A stretch of 64,000 nt of DNA from Dyella humicola (lineage in GTDB: Bacteria; Pseudomonadota; Gammaproteobacteria; Xanthomonadales; Rhodanobacteraceae). The notes under the pieces are model-generated. The model had not been told where the DNA came from, did no database searches, and saw only the letters and a list, made by a program, of their open reading frames with translations. Below, one piece after another: positions 10,154-20,583 of the stretch. The translations under genes were made by a program, and so were the position numbers. The stretch is from the NCBI RefSeq assembly GCF_026283945.1, contig NZ_JAPDPC010000002.1:372001-436000 (forward strand), in the 5' to 3' direction. The number at the start of each line of letters is the position of its first letter. Positions within the stretch are counted from its first letter, which is position 1.

Positions 10154-11815
10154 TTACGCCAGCTTCTTGTACTTCACGCGATGCGGCCTGGCCGCTTCGT
10201 CGCCGAGGCGGCGCTTCTTGTCCGCTTCGTATTCGTTGTAGTTGCCGGGGAAGAACTCGACGTGCGAGTCGCCTTCGAACGCGATGATGTGCGTGGCGAT
10301 GCGATCGAGGAACCAGCGGTCATGCGAGATCACCATCGCGCAACCCGGGAATTCCAGCATCGCGTCTTCCAGCGCGCGCAGCGTTTCGACGTCCAGATCG
10401 TTCGACGGTTCGTCGAGCAGCAACACGTTGCCGCCCTGCATCAGGGTCTTGGCCAGATGCAGGCGACCGCGCTCACCACCCGACAGGCTGCCAACGAGCT
10501 TCTGCTGGTCGGTGCCCTTGAAGTTGAAGCGACCGATGTACGCGCGTGACTGCAGTTCGTAGCGACCGATGGTGATGATGTCGGCGCCGTCGGAAACTTC
10601 CTGCCACACGTTCTTGTTCGGATCGAGGCTGTCGCGCGACTGGTCGACATAGGCCAGCTGCACGGTGTGGCCGAGCTTCACTTCGCCCTGGTCCGCCGTT
10701 TCCTGGCCGGTGATCAGCTTGAACAGGGTGGACTTGCCGGCGCCGTTCGGACCGATCACGCCGACGATGGCGCCCGGCGGAATCTTCATCGACAGGTCGT
10801 CGATCAGCAGGCGATCGCCGAACGACTTCGACACGTTCTTGAACTCGATCACTTCCTGGCCCAGGCGCTCGCCCGGCGGGATGTAGAGTTCGTTGGTTTC
10901 GTTGCGCTTCTGGTACTCGACCGAGTTCAGTTCCTCGAAGCGGTTGATACGCGCCTTGCCCTTGGACTGACGGCCCTTGGCGGCCGAACGCACCCACTCC
11001 AGCTCGCGTGCAAGAGCCTTCTGGCGGCCCTTTTCGGCGGCTTCTTCGCGGGCTAGGCGCTCGCTCTTCTGTTCCAGCCAGTCGGTGTAGTTGCCCTTCC
11101 AGGGAATGCCGCGGCCGCGGTCGAGCTCGAGAATCCACTCGGCGGCGTGCTCGAGGAAGTAGCGATCATGCGTCACCGCCACCACGGTGCCGGGGTAGTC
11201 CTGCAGGAACTGCTCCAGCCAGTCGACGGACTCGGCGTCCAGATGGTTGGTCGGTTCGTCGAGCAGCAGCATGTCCGGCTTGGACAGCAGCAGGCGGCAC
11301 AGCGCCACGCGGCGCTTCTCGCCACCGGACAGCGGGCCGATCTTCGCGTCCCACGGCGGCAGGCGCAGGGCGTCGGCCGCCACTTCGAGCTGGCGCTCCA
11401 GCGCGTGGGCGTCGTTCACCGCCAGGATGCTTTCCAGCTCCTGCTGCTCCTTGGCCAGTTTGTCGAAGTCGGCGCCTTCCTCACCGTAGGCGGCGTAGAC
11501 CTCGTCCAGACGCTTCTGCGCATCGAGGATCACCGACACGCCTTCCTCGACCGCTTCACGCACGGTCTTTTCGGGATCGAGCTGCGGTTCCTGGGCCAGG
11601 TAGCCGACCTTGATGCCCGGCTGCGGGCGGGCTTCGCCCTGGAAGTCCTTGTCCACGCCGGCCATGATCTTCAGCACCGTCGACTTGCCCGCGCCGTTCA
11701 GGCCCAGCAGGCCGATCTTGGCGCCGGGGAAGAAGCTGAGCGAGATGTCCTTGATGATCTGGCGCTTCGGGGGGACGATCTTGCTCACCCCGTTCATGGT
11801 GTAGATGTATTGCAT
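10154..11815 (-). CDS. ettA: Energy-dependent translational throttle protein EttA (ABC-F)
   Basis: A 553-residue soluble ABC-F ATPase with two nucleotide-binding domains. Walker A motifs are GLNGAGKST and GPNGAGKST, signatures are LSGGEKRR and LSGGERGR, and Walker B segments are [11 protein letters not shown] and [11 protein letters not shown]. EttA binds the ribosomal E site and gates the first elongation step according to the ATP/ADP ratio. The opening [20 protein letters not shown] is diagnostic. The ATG at 11815 has GGAGG just upstream; the open frame extends 17 codons further without family similarity. Confidence 0.96.
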   Translation of the reverse strand: MQYIYTMNGVSKIVPPKRQIIKDISLSFFPGAKIGLLGLNGAGKSTVLKIMAGVDKDFQGEARPQPGIKVGYLAQEPQLDPEKTVREAVEEGVSVILDAQKRLDEVYAAYGEEGADFDKLAKEQQELESILAVNDAHALERQLEVAADALRLPPWDAKIGPLSGGEKRRVALCRLLLSKPDMLLLDEPTNHLDAESVDWLEQFLQDYPGTVVAVTHDRYFLEHAAEWILELDRGRGIPWKGNYTDWLEQKSERLAREEAAEKGRQKALARELEWVRSAAKGRQSKGKARINRFEELNSVEYQKRNETNELYIPPGERLGQEVIEFKNVSKSFGDRLLIDDLSMKIPPGAIVGVIGPNGAGKSTLFKLITGQETADQGEVKLGHTVQLAYVDQSRDSLDPNKNVWQEVSDGADIITIGRYELQSRAYIGRFNFKGTDQQKLVGSLSGGERGRLHLAKTLMQGGNVLLLDEPSNDLDVETLRALEDAMLEFPGCAMVISHDRWFLDRIATHIIAFEGDSHVEFFPGNYNEYEADKKRRLGDEAARPHRVKYKKLA

Positions 11816-11967
11816 GGAGCCTCCGGCGGCGTGCACGACGCCGGCCGAGGAGGGCAGGCGGTGCATTCAGAGTGGGTGTAAACCACTCATTATAGCGGCT
11901 TGTGGGGCGATCCCGGTGACAGCTGATGCCACGGGCGGTCGGCGCCACCCGGTCACGGTGCGGCGGC

Positions 11968-12963
11968 TCAGCGCTCGCTATCGAGCGATGCCATGCCCTG
12001 CGTGTTGTAGCGCTCGCCGGCGGCCGCGCCGGGCGGGATGGCGCGCTCGATGGCGGCCAGATCATCGGCGCCAAGGCGGATATCCAGCGCTCCCAGCGCT
12101 TCGGTCAGGCGTGCTCGGGTACGCGCACCGATCAGAGGAACGATGTCTCCGCCGCGCGCCAGCACCCAGGCGATCGCCAACTGGGCCACGCTGACGCCGC
12201 GTGCCTTGGCCAGCTCGCGCAGCAGTTCGACCAGGCCGAGGTTGTGCGCGAGGTTGTCGCCCTGGAAGCGCGGGCTGTGCTGGCGGAAATCGCGTGCGTC
12301 CGTGGCCTGGTCCCTGGACCAATGGCCACTGATCAGTCCGCGCGAGAGCACGCCATAGGCGGTGACGCCGATGCCCAGCTCGCGACACGTAGGCAGGATC
12401 GCCGTCTCGATGCCACGCGAGATCAGTGAGTACTCGATCTGCAGGTCGGCCACCGGCATCACCGAATGAGCGCGCCGGATCGTATCGGCACCCACTTCGG
12501 ACAGTCCCAGATGGCGCACGTAGCCGGCTTTGACCAGGTCGGCGATGGCGCCCACGGTCTCTTCGATCGGCACCTTGGGGTCCAACCGAGCAGGGCGATA
12601 GATGTCGACGTAGTCGGTGCGCAGGCGCTGTAGCGTATAGGCGAGAGCCGTCTTCACCGCGGCAGGGCGCGCGTCGTAGCCCAGCCAGTCGCCGGCGGGG
12701 CCGCGCTGGGCGCCGAACTTCACGCTAAGTCGATAGCTGTCGCGCGGGCGTCCGACCAGCGCATCGCCGATCAACAGCTCGTTGTGACCCATGCCGTAGA
12801 AATCGCCGGTATCGAGCAGATCGACGCCGGCATCGAGCGCGGCATGGATGGTGGCGATGCCTTCGCTGCGGTCGGCGGCGCCGTACATGCCGGACATGCC
12901 CATGCAGCCGAGGCCGAGGGCGGAGACCTGGGGGCCGTGCTTGCCGAGGGTGCGTTGCTGCAT
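11968..12963 (-). CDS. Aldo/keto reductase, YRPARLDP subgroup
   Basis: A 331-residue TIM-barrel NADPH-dependent oxidoreductase. Asp51 and Tyr56 (LLDTGDFYG) are the expected catalytic pair, and a lysine follows in SVKFGAQ. The usual catalytic histidine is absent: the normal YYxHRxDP segment reads YRPARLDP, a pattern I know from some bacterial AKRs of this type. The cofactor-binding C-terminus (VPLIGARTRARLTEALGAL) is intact. The start has GGAG upstream. The substrate is unknown and the gene stands alone. Confidence 0.87.
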   Translation of the reverse strand: MQQRTLGKHGPQVSALGLGCMGMSGMYGAADRSEGIATIHAALDAGVDLLDTGDFYGMGHNELLIGDALVGRPRDSYRLSVKFGAQRGPAGDWLGYDARPAAVKTALAYTLQRLRTDYVDIYRPARLDPKVPIEETVGAIADLVKAGYVRHLGLSEVGADTIRRAHSVMPVADLQIEYSLISRGIETAILPTCRELGIGVTAYGVLSRGLISGHWSRDQATDARDFRQHSPRFQGDNLAHNLGLVELLRELAKARGVSVAQLAIAWVLARGGDIVPLIGARTRARLTEALGALDIRLGADDLAAIERAIPPGAAAGERYNTQGMASLDSER

Positions 12964-13233
12964 GGGGAGAGCTCCGTGGGAGGCAACGGCGCATGATGCG
13001 CTCGGGCGATGCGATTGCCATGTGCCGCGGCCTCGTTTCCCTTTCCCAACCGCCTTACCCCAGGGGACGGGGCGTCACCCTGGGTGGCGTGCCGTTTCGG
13101 ACGGCGCAACGACGCCGTGCACCCCCGGCACGGGGCCGCACCGGGGGGTGGGCCCACCGTTCGAGGTGGCCGGCAAGCCCCTTGACAGCTACACTTTCTC
13201 GTTCGAACCCGCTTGCCACACCATGAGGTCAGG

Positions 13234-14487
<1,254 letters not shown>

Positions 14488-14570
14488 GGCCTGGCATGAG
14501 CAGACAGGAGCGGGAAAAGAGCACAGACATGGTCACGCCTTTCCCACTCCTGCATACTCACTCCTGACCC

Positions 14571-15089
14571 ATGCATTGCCCTTTCTGCCAGCACGAAGAC
14601 ACGCGAGTCATCGACTCTCGTCTTGCCGAAGACGGTGCCACGGTGCGTCGCCGCCGCGAGTGTCCCAAGTGCAGTGAACGCTTCAATACGTTCGAAACGG
14701 CGGAGCTGAAGCTGCCCACCATCGTCAAGAGCGGCGAGCGCCGCGAGCCGTTCGACGAGCGCAAGTTGCGTGTGAGCTTCGAGCGCGCCCTGCAAAAGCG
14801 GCCCGTGCCGACCCATTCGGTGGATGCCGCCGTGCGCGAGATCGTCAACGACCTGTGCCGTTGCGGCGAGCGCGAAGTGCCGTCGCGGCAGGTCGGCGAG
14901 CTGGTGATGCGTGAGCTGAAGAAGCTCGACCAGGTGGCTTATGTGCGCTTCGCCTCCGTTTATCGCAAGTTCGAGGACGTGCAGGCGTTCCGCGAGGAAA
15001 TCGAGAAGCTGGAGCGCGACTTGCCGGACCTGGAGGCGTTGCAGCTTTCGCTCTTGGGCGAGAGTGTCGCGCGGCGCAAGAAGTCGTGA
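14571..15089 (+). CDS. nrdR: Transcriptional repressor NrdR
   Basis: A 172-residue regulator with an N-terminal zinc ribbon (Cys3, Cys6, Cys31, Cys34) followed by an ATP-cone domain ([19 protein letters not shown]). NrdR senses ATP/dATP and represses ribonucleotide reductase genes at NrdR boxes. It lies 83 bp after glyA and upstream of ribD. Length and motifs are normal for the family. Confidence 0.96.
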   Translation: MHCPFCQHEDTRVIDSRLAEDGATVRRRRECPKCSERFNTFETAELKLPTIVKSGERREPFDERKLRVSFERALQKRPVPTHSVDAAVREIVNDLCRCGEREVPSRQVGELVMRELKKLDQVAYVRFASVYRKFEDVQAFREEIEKLERDLPDLEALQLSLLGESVARRKKS

Positions 15090-15095
15090 CACTTC

Positions 15096-15231
15096 TCCCT
15101 CTCCCCAAAGGGGAGAGGGCTGGGGTGAGGGGGCAATCTTGCGGAAGCGTTGAGCCAGAGCGGGCTTTCGTTGATACGATCCGGCGAGCACCCACCCCTC
15201 ACCTCAATCCTCTCCCCGGAGGGGAGAGGAA
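15096..15231. repeat. Paired inverted palindromic repeat (copy C)
   Basis: The left arm at 15096-15134 (CTCTCCCC/GGGGAGAG then GGGTGAGGGGGCAATCTTGC) and the inverted right arm at 15187-15231 (GAGCACCCACCCCTCAC then CTCTCCCC/GGGGAGAG) enclose about 60 bp. One inner flank resembles copy B (CAATCTTGC). The other is the complement of the GGGTGCTCGC flank of copies A, D and the DUF559 element. Confidence 0.87.
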
Positions 15232-15287
15232 GTAAAAGTCACCACTTCGCATAGACTGACGCCACCGCACTGCGAAACGGCTCGGTA

Positions 15288-16388
15288 ATGACGTCCACCT
15301 TCACTGCCCTCGACCACACCCACATGGCGCAGGCCCTGCGCGTGGCCGAGCGCGGCCTGTTCACCACCCAGCCCAACCCACGCGTCGGTTGTGTGATCGC
15401 GCATGGTGAACAGGTGGTTGGCGCGGGCTTTCATCAACGCACTGGCGAACCCCATGCGGAAGTGTTCGCACTCCGCGAGGCCGGCGAGCGGGCACTTGGC
15501 GCGACGGCCTACGTCACATTGGAACCTTGCGCACATCATGGCCGCACACCGCCCTGTGCTGATGCGCTGATCGCCGCTGGCGTGGCGCGTGTGGTGATTG
15601 CCGCCGAGGACCCGTTTCCGCAAGTCGCCGGCCGTGGCATAGGCAAGCTGCGCGATGCCGGTATCGTGGTCGAGGCGGGGCTGATGCGCGAGCGCGCACG
15701 CGAACTCAATATCGGCTTCTTCAGCCGCATCGAGCGTGGGCGCCCCTGGGTACGGGTAAAGCTCGCCATGAGTCTGGATGGGCGCACCGCGCTTGCCGAT
15801 GGCGAGTCGAAGTGGATTACCGGCGAAGCGGCGCGTGCCGATGTGCAGCGCTGGCGCGCCCGTAGCTCGGCGATCCTGACCGGTTCCGGCACGGTGCTGG
15901 CGGACAATCCACGATTGAATGTGCGCCTGCCTGCAGGAGAGGCGTTTGCGCCACCGTTGCGCGTTGTACTTGATCGCCAGCTGCGTACGCCTGCGGGTAG
16001 CCATGTGCTGGACGGTGCCGCGCCGACCCTGATGCTTCACGGCGAGCATGCCAAGGCGAGCGACGAGCGCTTCAAGGCGACTGAACATGCGGCGGTAGCC
16101 GAGCAGGGCGGTGCGCTGGATTTGTCGGCCGTGCTTGGCGTGCTCGCACGCCGCCATTGCAGCGAAGTGCATGTGGAAGCCGGTCCCACCTTGTGTGGCG
16201 CATTTTTCGCCGCGGGCCTGGTCGACGAGCTGTTGATTTACGTGGCGCCCTTGCTGCTTGGCGACATGGCGCGGCCGCTGCTGAATCTGCCTTCGCTGAC
16301 GGATATGGCATCGCGCTGGAAGCTGCAGACGATCGATCGCCGCGCCGTTGGTGATGATCTGCGTTTGCTATTGCGACCAGTCGCATAG
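15288..16388 (+). CDS. ribD: Bifunctional riboflavin deaminase/reductase RibD
   Basis: A 366-residue enzyme carrying out the deamination and reduction steps after GTP cyclohydrolase II. The N-terminal cytidine-deaminase-like domain has the zinc site HAEVFAL and PCAHHGRTPPC. The C-terminal reductase domain starts near residue 150 (RPWVRVKLAMSLDGR) and includes WITGEAARADVQRWRARSSA. The start follows the repeat pair. Two non-riboflavin genes and the FMN riboswitch separate it from ribE, so it is probably not controlled by that riboswitch. Confidence 0.95.
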   Translation: MTSTFTALDHTHMAQALRVAERGLFTTQPNPRVGCVIAHGEQVVGAGFHQRTGEPHAEVFALREAGERALGATAYVTLEPCAHHGRTPPCADALIAAGVARVVIAAEDPFPQVAGRGIGKLRDAGIVVEAGLMRERARELNIGFFSRIERGRPWVRVKLAMSLDGRTALADGESKWITGEAARADVQRWRARSSAILTGSGTVLADNPRLNVRLPAGEAFAPPLRVVLDRQLRTPAGSHVLDGAAPTLMLHGEHAKASDERFKATEHAAVAEQGGALDLSAVLGVLARRHCSEVHVEAGPTLCGAFFAAGLVDELLIYVAPLLLGDMARPLLNLPSLTDMASRWKLQTIDRRAVGDDLRLLLRPVA

Positions 16389-16429
16389 GCGCAACGTTTT
16401 TTTAGAATTCGAGACCAAAGGTATCAGGC

Positions 16430-17299
16430 ATGGCACAGCCGCAGTTCCCGCAGGCGAGCGTATTGACGGAGTCGGAGCGCGCGTCGTTTCGCGAGCAGGG
16501 TTATCTGATTCGCAAGATTCTGGATGCCGCCAGCGTCGCCCGATACGTGGCCGCCATCGAAGCGTCGCGCCGCGAACGGGGCGATTCCCAGCGTATGAGC
16601 AACCTGCAATTCCTCCAACCCGGCAAGGCCATTCGCGGCATCCAGGACATCATCTGTCATCCGGACATTCTCGCCGTATGCCGTGATCTGCTCGGTGACA
16701 GCATCGTCGTTGATGGTGCTTCGCTGTTCTACGGCGACGCGGGTATCGATTACCGGCAGGGCTGGCATCGCGATGTGCTGCAGGTCCCCGATGAGCTGGT
16801 CGACCTGAATTGGTTCAGTGACGACTACGCCTACAACTACGTGCAGATGAATATGCCGCTGACCGTGGATGGCTGCCTGTGGATCGTGCCGGGCAGTCAC
16901 CGTCGCCAGCTCAATGCGGAGGAGCGTGCGATCTTCGGCAATACGGAGAAGATGGCGCCGGTGGACGCCGCCGAACTGAGCGGCGGCATGCAAATCGTGG
17001 TGCAGCCGGGCGAGGCGGTGTTCTACAACAACTATGCGGTCCATCGCGGTTACGGCGGCGTGCTCAAGGACCGGCGCATCACCATCCATCTCGGCTTCCA
17101 TTCCAGTACGCGCCCGCCGACCTGCCACTTCGGCGTGCTCGATCACAGCGAATACACGCTGGACTATCTGTCATCGTTGGAACCGAACGTGCGCGAGGCC
17201 TTGCGTATTCATCTGGTTGAGCGCGCGAAGCATCCGGAAGTGAATATGTTCCACGCCTATCACCAGCAGTTTCTCGGCAAGGAGTTCAAGACCACATGA
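16430..17299 (+). CDS. Phytanoyl-CoA dioxygenase (PhyH) family protein
   Basis: A 289-residue protein with the iron-binding facial triad of 2-oxoglutarate-dependent oxygenases: GWHRDV supplies His113 and Asp115, and YAVHRGYGG supplies His205. Basic residues for 2-oxoglutarate follow in DRRITIHLGFH. PhyH enzymes hydroxylate varied small molecules, so the substrate is unknown. The stop codon overlaps the start of the next gene (ATGA), so it is co-translated with a Gfo/Idh/MocA oxidoreductase. The pair probably acts in one pathway, perhaps on a sugar or polyol. Confidence 0.86.
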   Translation: MAQPQFPQASVLTESERASFREQGYLIRKILDAASVARYVAAIEASRRERGDSQRMSNLQFLQPGKAIRGIQDIICHPDILAVCRDLLGDSIVVDGASLFYGDAGIDYRQGWHRDVLQVPDELVDLNWFSDDYAYNYVQMNMPLTVDGCLWIVPGSHRRQLNAEERAIFGNTEKMAPVDAAELSGGMQIVVQPGEAVFYNNYAVHRGYGGVLKDRRITIHLGFHSSTRPPTCHFGVLDHSEYTLDYLSSLEPNVREALRIHLVERAKHPEVNMFHAYHQQFLGKEFKTT

Positions 17300-18312
17300 C
17301 GACGCCATCGATTCGCTGGGGCATCATCGGTTGCGGCAACGTCACCGAGGTGAAGAGCGGGCCTGCTTTCAGCAAGACACCAAATTCCTCGCTGGTAGCG
17401 GTGATGCGCCGCGATGGCGACAAGGCGCGCGACTATGCGCAGCGCCATGGCGTGGCGCGCTGGTACGACGATGCCGCCGCGTTGATTGCCGACCCGGAGG
17501 TCAATGCCGTCTACGTGGCAACGCCGCCGTCGACACACAAGCAATACGCGCTGATGAGCATCGCCGCGGGCAAGCCGGTGTATGTGGAAAAGCCCATGGC
17601 CATGGATGCCGCCGAATGTGATGCGATCATCCATGCCGGTCGCGAGGCGAACGTGCCCGTCTTCGTAGCCTACTATCGCCGTGGCCTGCCACGTTTCCTG
17701 AAGGTACGCGAGCTGATCTTCGATCAGCAGGTCATCGGCAAGCCGCGCATCGTCAACACCGTGTTGCATGAGCCGCATCATCCGCGCTACCACGATCCCA
17801 AGAACCTGCCCTGGCATGTGCGGCCGGAGATTTCCGGTGGCGGCATCTTCATGGATATCGGCTGCCACACGCTGGATATCCTGGACTGGCTGTTTGGCCC
17901 CATCGTTTCGGCCAGCGGCCAGGCGAGCAATCAGCTCGGCGCCTATCCGGTGGAGGATACCGTGGCGATATCATTTGCCTTCGGCAACGGCATGCTTGGT
18001 ACCGGCTTGTGGCATTTCGGCAGCTACAAGCATCACGATCAGATCGAAGTGATCGGTGATCGCGGCCGCATCAGCTTCGCCACCTTTGGCGACGGCCCCA
18101 TCCGGGTCGAGAATGCCGAGGGTGCCAAGGAACTGCGCATCAACAATCCGCTGCATATCCAGCAGCCGCTGGTGGAAACCATCGTGGCCGAGCTGACTGG
18201 TCAGGCGGGCGCCTGTCCGTCCACGGCGGAAAGCGGCGCGCGCACGAGCTGGGTGATGGATCAGGTGTTGAGGGACTATCGCCGCCAGGCGGGGCAACCC
18301 ATAGGGGCGTAG
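17296..18312 (+). CDS. Gfo/Idh/MocA family oxidoreductase
   Basis: A 338-residue NAD(P)-dependent dehydrogenase. The N-terminal Rossmann fold begins IRWGIIGCGNVTEVKSGPAF. The family motif EKPMAMDAAECDAI is present, and the C-terminal domain carries GGGIFMDIGCHTLDILDWLFG. Relatives act on sugars, inositols and their derivatives. The ATGA overlap with the PhyH gene shows coupling. The FMN riboswitch starts about 115 bp after its stop, so the following rib genes have their own control. Confidence 0.9.
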   Translation: MTTPSIRWGIIGCGNVTEVKSGPAFSKTPNSSLVAVMRRDGDKARDYAQRHGVARWYDDAAALIADPEVNAVYVATPPSTHKQYALMSIAAGKPVYVEKPMAMDAAECDAIIHAGREANVPVFVAYYRRGLPRFLKVRELIFDQQVIGKPRIVNTVLHEPHHPRYHDPKNLPWHVRPEISGGGIFMDIGCHTLDILDWLFGPIVSASGQASNQLGAYPVEDTVAISFAFGNGMLGTGLWHFGSYKHHDQIEVIGDRGRISFATFGDGPIRVENAEGAKELRINNPLHIQQPLVETIVAELTGQAGACPSTAESGARTSWVMDQVLRDYRRQAGQPIGA

Positions 18313-18427
18313 CCCGCGCAAGCCGCTGGCCGGACAGATTGTTCACCTGCATGCACGATCTCGCGCAGGGCGCCTTCGGGGAAGGTGGTAGACTGGCCCG
18401 GCCGGTTCGCCGGCAAAATCACAACGA

Positions 18428-18610
18428 CGTCTTCAGGGCGGGGTGAGACTCCCCACCGGCGGTAGGTACCCAAGACCCGATAGGTCACAGGTACGAGCCC
18501 GCGAGCGCTTCCGGTCCTGCCGGAAGGTCAGCAGATCCGGTCAAAATCCGGAGCCGACGGTTGGAAGCTGGCGACAGCCTCCAGAAAGTCCGGATGAGAG
18601 AAGACGGTAC
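18428..18610 (+). promoter_or_regulatory. FMN riboswitch (RFN element)
   Basis: The conserved RFN blocks appear in order: CTTCAGGGCGGGGTGA at 18431, CCCCACCGGCGGTAG, then GCCCGCGAGC, GGTCAGCAGATCCGGT, CCGGAGCCGACGGT and finally TCCGGATGAGAGAAGA near 18594-18605. The stem between the CGGCGGT block and GCCCGCGAGC is fairly long. It senses FMN and, with the terminator just downstream, is expected to lower transcription of ribE and following genes when FMN is abundant. Confidence 0.96.
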
Positions 18611-18640
18611 GGCGCACACCCTCGCGGGCGCGTGCCTGCC

Positions 18641-18662
18641 AGACGCCTTGGGGCGTTTTTCG
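18641..18662 (+). terminator. Riboswitch expression-platform terminator
   Basis: GACGCC-TTGG-GGCGT followed by TTTTT is a compact intrinsic terminator 30-40 bases after the FMN aptamer and about 95 bases before ribE. This placement is typical of transcriptional attenuation by FMN riboswitches. Confidence 0.85.
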
Positions 18663-18688
18663 CATGCTATCCACGCGGGAAACGTTTC

Positions 18689-18757
18689 ATGTCCAAGCAT
18701 CGTTACAACCGGCTTCGTTGCCGTTCGGTCGCCACCTTCGCCAAGGAGGTGTGCTGA
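18689..18757 (+). CDS. Small upstream ORF (22 aa) overlapping the ribE start
   Basis: An ATG at 18689 opens a 22-codon frame, beginning MSKHRYNRLR and ending FAKEVC. Its TGA overlaps the ribE ATG as TGATG. The ribE ribosome-binding site AAGGAGG lies inside the small frame. Basic and cysteine residues give no function. It could be a leader peptide that couples ribE translation to its own, or a chance frame; its own ribosome-binding site is weak. Confidence 0.3.
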   Translation: MSKHRYNRLRCRSVATFAKEVC

Positions 18758-19398
18758 TGTTCACCGGGATCATCCAGACCGTGGGCCGCATTGCGCGGCT
18801 CGAACCGCGTGGCGGTGACGTGCGACTGCATGTCGATACCGCCGACCTTGACCTTGCCGATGTGCAGCTGGGCGACAGCATCGCCGTGTCCGGTGTGTGC
18901 CTGACTGCCGTGACGCTGGAATCGCAAGGCTTCGGCGCGGACGTCTCCAACGAGACGCTGTCGCTCACCACGCTGGGCAAACTGAAAGCTGGCGACCCGG
19001 TCAATCTCGAAAAGGCCTTGCGCCTGGCCGATCGTTTGGGTGGCCATCTGGTGTCCGGCCATGTCGATGGTTTGGGCAAAGTCGTATCGATCACGCCAGA
19101 TGGGCGCTCGCTGCGCTGGACGTTTGAAGTGCCGGCCGCGCTGTCGCGCTATATCGCCGCCAAGGGTTCGATCTGCATCGATGGCACCAGCCTGACCGTC
19201 AACGAAGTGACCGGCCATCGCTTCGGCGTCAACCTGATTCCCCATACGGTTGAACACACCGCGTTTCACGCGCGTCGCGTGGGCGACGCGGTGAACATCG
19301 AGGTGGATGTGGTGGCGCGCTATATCGAGCGACTGATTGGGAGCGGTGATGCGCCGAAGCTCGACGAGGCGTTTCTCAAGCAGCACGGTTTTGCGTGA
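18757..19398 (+). CDS. ribE: Riboflavin synthase alpha subunit
   Basis: A 213-residue enzyme that dismutates two 6,7-dimethyl-8-ribityllumazine molecules to riboflavin. It opens with the canonical MFTGIIQTVGRI and consists of two homologous lumazine-binding barrels, each with an SxxGVCLT or SICIDGTSLTV segment and VNLEKALR or VNIEVDV. The ATG at 18757 follows a near-perfect AAGGAGG. The gene is the first of the riboswitch-controlled group. It is often named ribC or ribE depending on species. Confidence 0.96.
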   Translation: MFTGIIQTVGRIARLEPRGGDVRLHVDTADLDLADVQLGDSIAVSGVCLTAVTLESQGFGADVSNETLSLTTLGKLKAGDPVNLEKALRLADRLGGHLVSGHVDGLGKVVSITPDGRSLRWTFEVPAALSRYIAAKGSICIDGTSLTVNEVTGHRFGVNLIPHTVEHTAFHARRVGDAVNIEVDVVARYIERLIGSGDAPKLDEAFLKQHGFA

Positions 19399-19404
19399 GA
19401 TCTC

Positions 19405-19435
19405 CAACCCCTCCCCCTGCAGGCGGGGGAGGGAG
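19405..19435. repeat. Short palindrome, CCTCCCCCTGC/GCGGGGGAGG
   Basis: A single imperfect C-rich/G-rich palindrome in the 63-bp gap between ribE and ribBX. It resembles half of the dispersed CTCTCCCC repeat family. It could form an RNA hairpin between the two genes. Confidence 0.55.
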
Positions 19436-19461
19436 TAAGTACTACATTCCAAGGAATCGCC

Positions 19462-20553
19462 ATGAGCTTTAATACCATCCCCGAAATCCTCGAAGACATC
19501 CGCGCCGGCCGCATGGTCGTGATTCTCGACGATGAGGATCGCGAGAACGAAGGCGACCTGATCATGGCAGCGCAGATGGTGCGGCCCGAGGACATCAACT
19601 TCATGGTGCGCGAAGCCCGTGGCCTGGTCTGCCTGACGCTGACCGAGCAGCGCACGCGCCAGTTGGGCCTCAAGCCCATGGTCATCGACAACACCTCGCC
19701 CTACCAGACCAATTTCACCGTCTCGATCGAAGCCGCCGAAGGCGTCACTACCGGCATCTCCGCACACGATCGCGCACGCACGATCCAGGTGGCAGTGAAG
19801 TCGGATGCGAAACCGCAGGACCTCTCGCAGCCCGGCCATATCTTTCCGCTCACTGCCCAGCCCGGTGGTGTGCTCACGCGGGCAGGCCATACCGAGGCGG
19901 GCTGCGATCTCGCGGCGTTGGCCGGGCTCGAGCCTTCGGCGGTGCTGATCGAGATCCTGCATGAAGATGGCTCGATGGCGCGTCGCCCCGAGCTGGAAAT
20001 TTTCGCCAGGAAGCACGGCTTGAAGATCGGCACCATCGCCGACCTGATCCGTTATCGCCTGGAAACTGAAAAGACCGTCGAGCGCGTCTACGAAGAAGAC
20101 GTGCAGACCGAGTTCGGCCCGTTCCGCCTGGTGGCTTATCGCGACGCCATCCATCACGGCCTGCATTTCGCCCTGGTTCGCGGCACGGTGAATGACGGCG
20201 CGCCGGTGCTGACCCGCGTACATGTGCGCAATACGCTCTCGGACGTGCTGCATCTGCAGCGCGACGATCTTGGCCTTACTGTGACGTCAGGGCTGCGCCG
20301 GATTGCCGATGAAGGCCGTGGTGCGTTGTTGGTGCTTTCCGGTGCGGACACCGCGGACGCCTTGCTGCGCCGCCTCAATCGCCAGCCCGTGACCCAGGCA
20401 CCGGAAGAAGTGCAGCAGCAGGAGTGGCGTCAGCTCGGCCTTGGTGCGCAGATCCTGGCCGACCTGGGGATCTGCCAGCTGCGCGTGCTGGGTACACCGC
20501 GCAAGATGGTCGGTCTGGGCGGCTTTGGGCTTGAGGTGGTGGAGTACGTTTGA
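19462..20553 (+). CDS. ribB: 3,4-dihydroxy-2-butanone-4-phosphate synthase with degenerate RibA-like domain
   Basis: A 363-residue protein. The N-terminal RibB domain (about 1-205) is intact: [11 protein letters not shown], the [12 protein letters not shown] loop and [10 protein letters not shown] are present. It makes the four-carbon precursor from ribulose 5-phosphate. The C-terminal region (about 210-363) is RibA-shaped but lacks the zinc cysteines of GTP cyclohydrolase II: the segment corresponding to ECLTGD...RCDCG reads [20 protein letters not shown]. This matches the RibBX arrangement known from other proteobacteria, in which the second domain is not a cyclohydrolase. A true ribA must lie elsewhere in the genome. 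Confidence 0.93.
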   Translation: MSFNTIPEILEDIRAGRMVVILDDEDRENEGDLIMAAQMVRPEDINFMVREARGLVCLTLTEQRTRQLGLKPMVIDNTSPYQTNFTVSIEAAEGVTTGISAHDRARTIQVAVKSDAKPQDLSQPGHIFPLTAQPGGVLTRAGHTEAGCDLAALAGLEPSAVLIEILHEDGSMARRPELEIFARKHGLKIGTIADLIRYRLETEKTVERVYEEDVQTEFGPFRLVAYRDAIHHGLHFALVRGTVNDGAPVLTRVHVRNTLSDVLHLQRDDLGLTVTSGLRRIADEGRGALLVLSGADTADALLRRLNRQPVTQAPEEVQQQEWRQLGLGAQILADLGICQLRVLGTPRKMVGLGGFGLEVVEYV

Positions 20554-20583
20554 GGGGATACGTCGCCCCGCCACGCATCCCTT

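Noticed and set aside
12964-13233. Glycine or other known riboswitch upstream of glyA
   Set aside because: I could not match the conserved cores of the glycine, SAH or THF riboswitches, only GC-rich palindromes.
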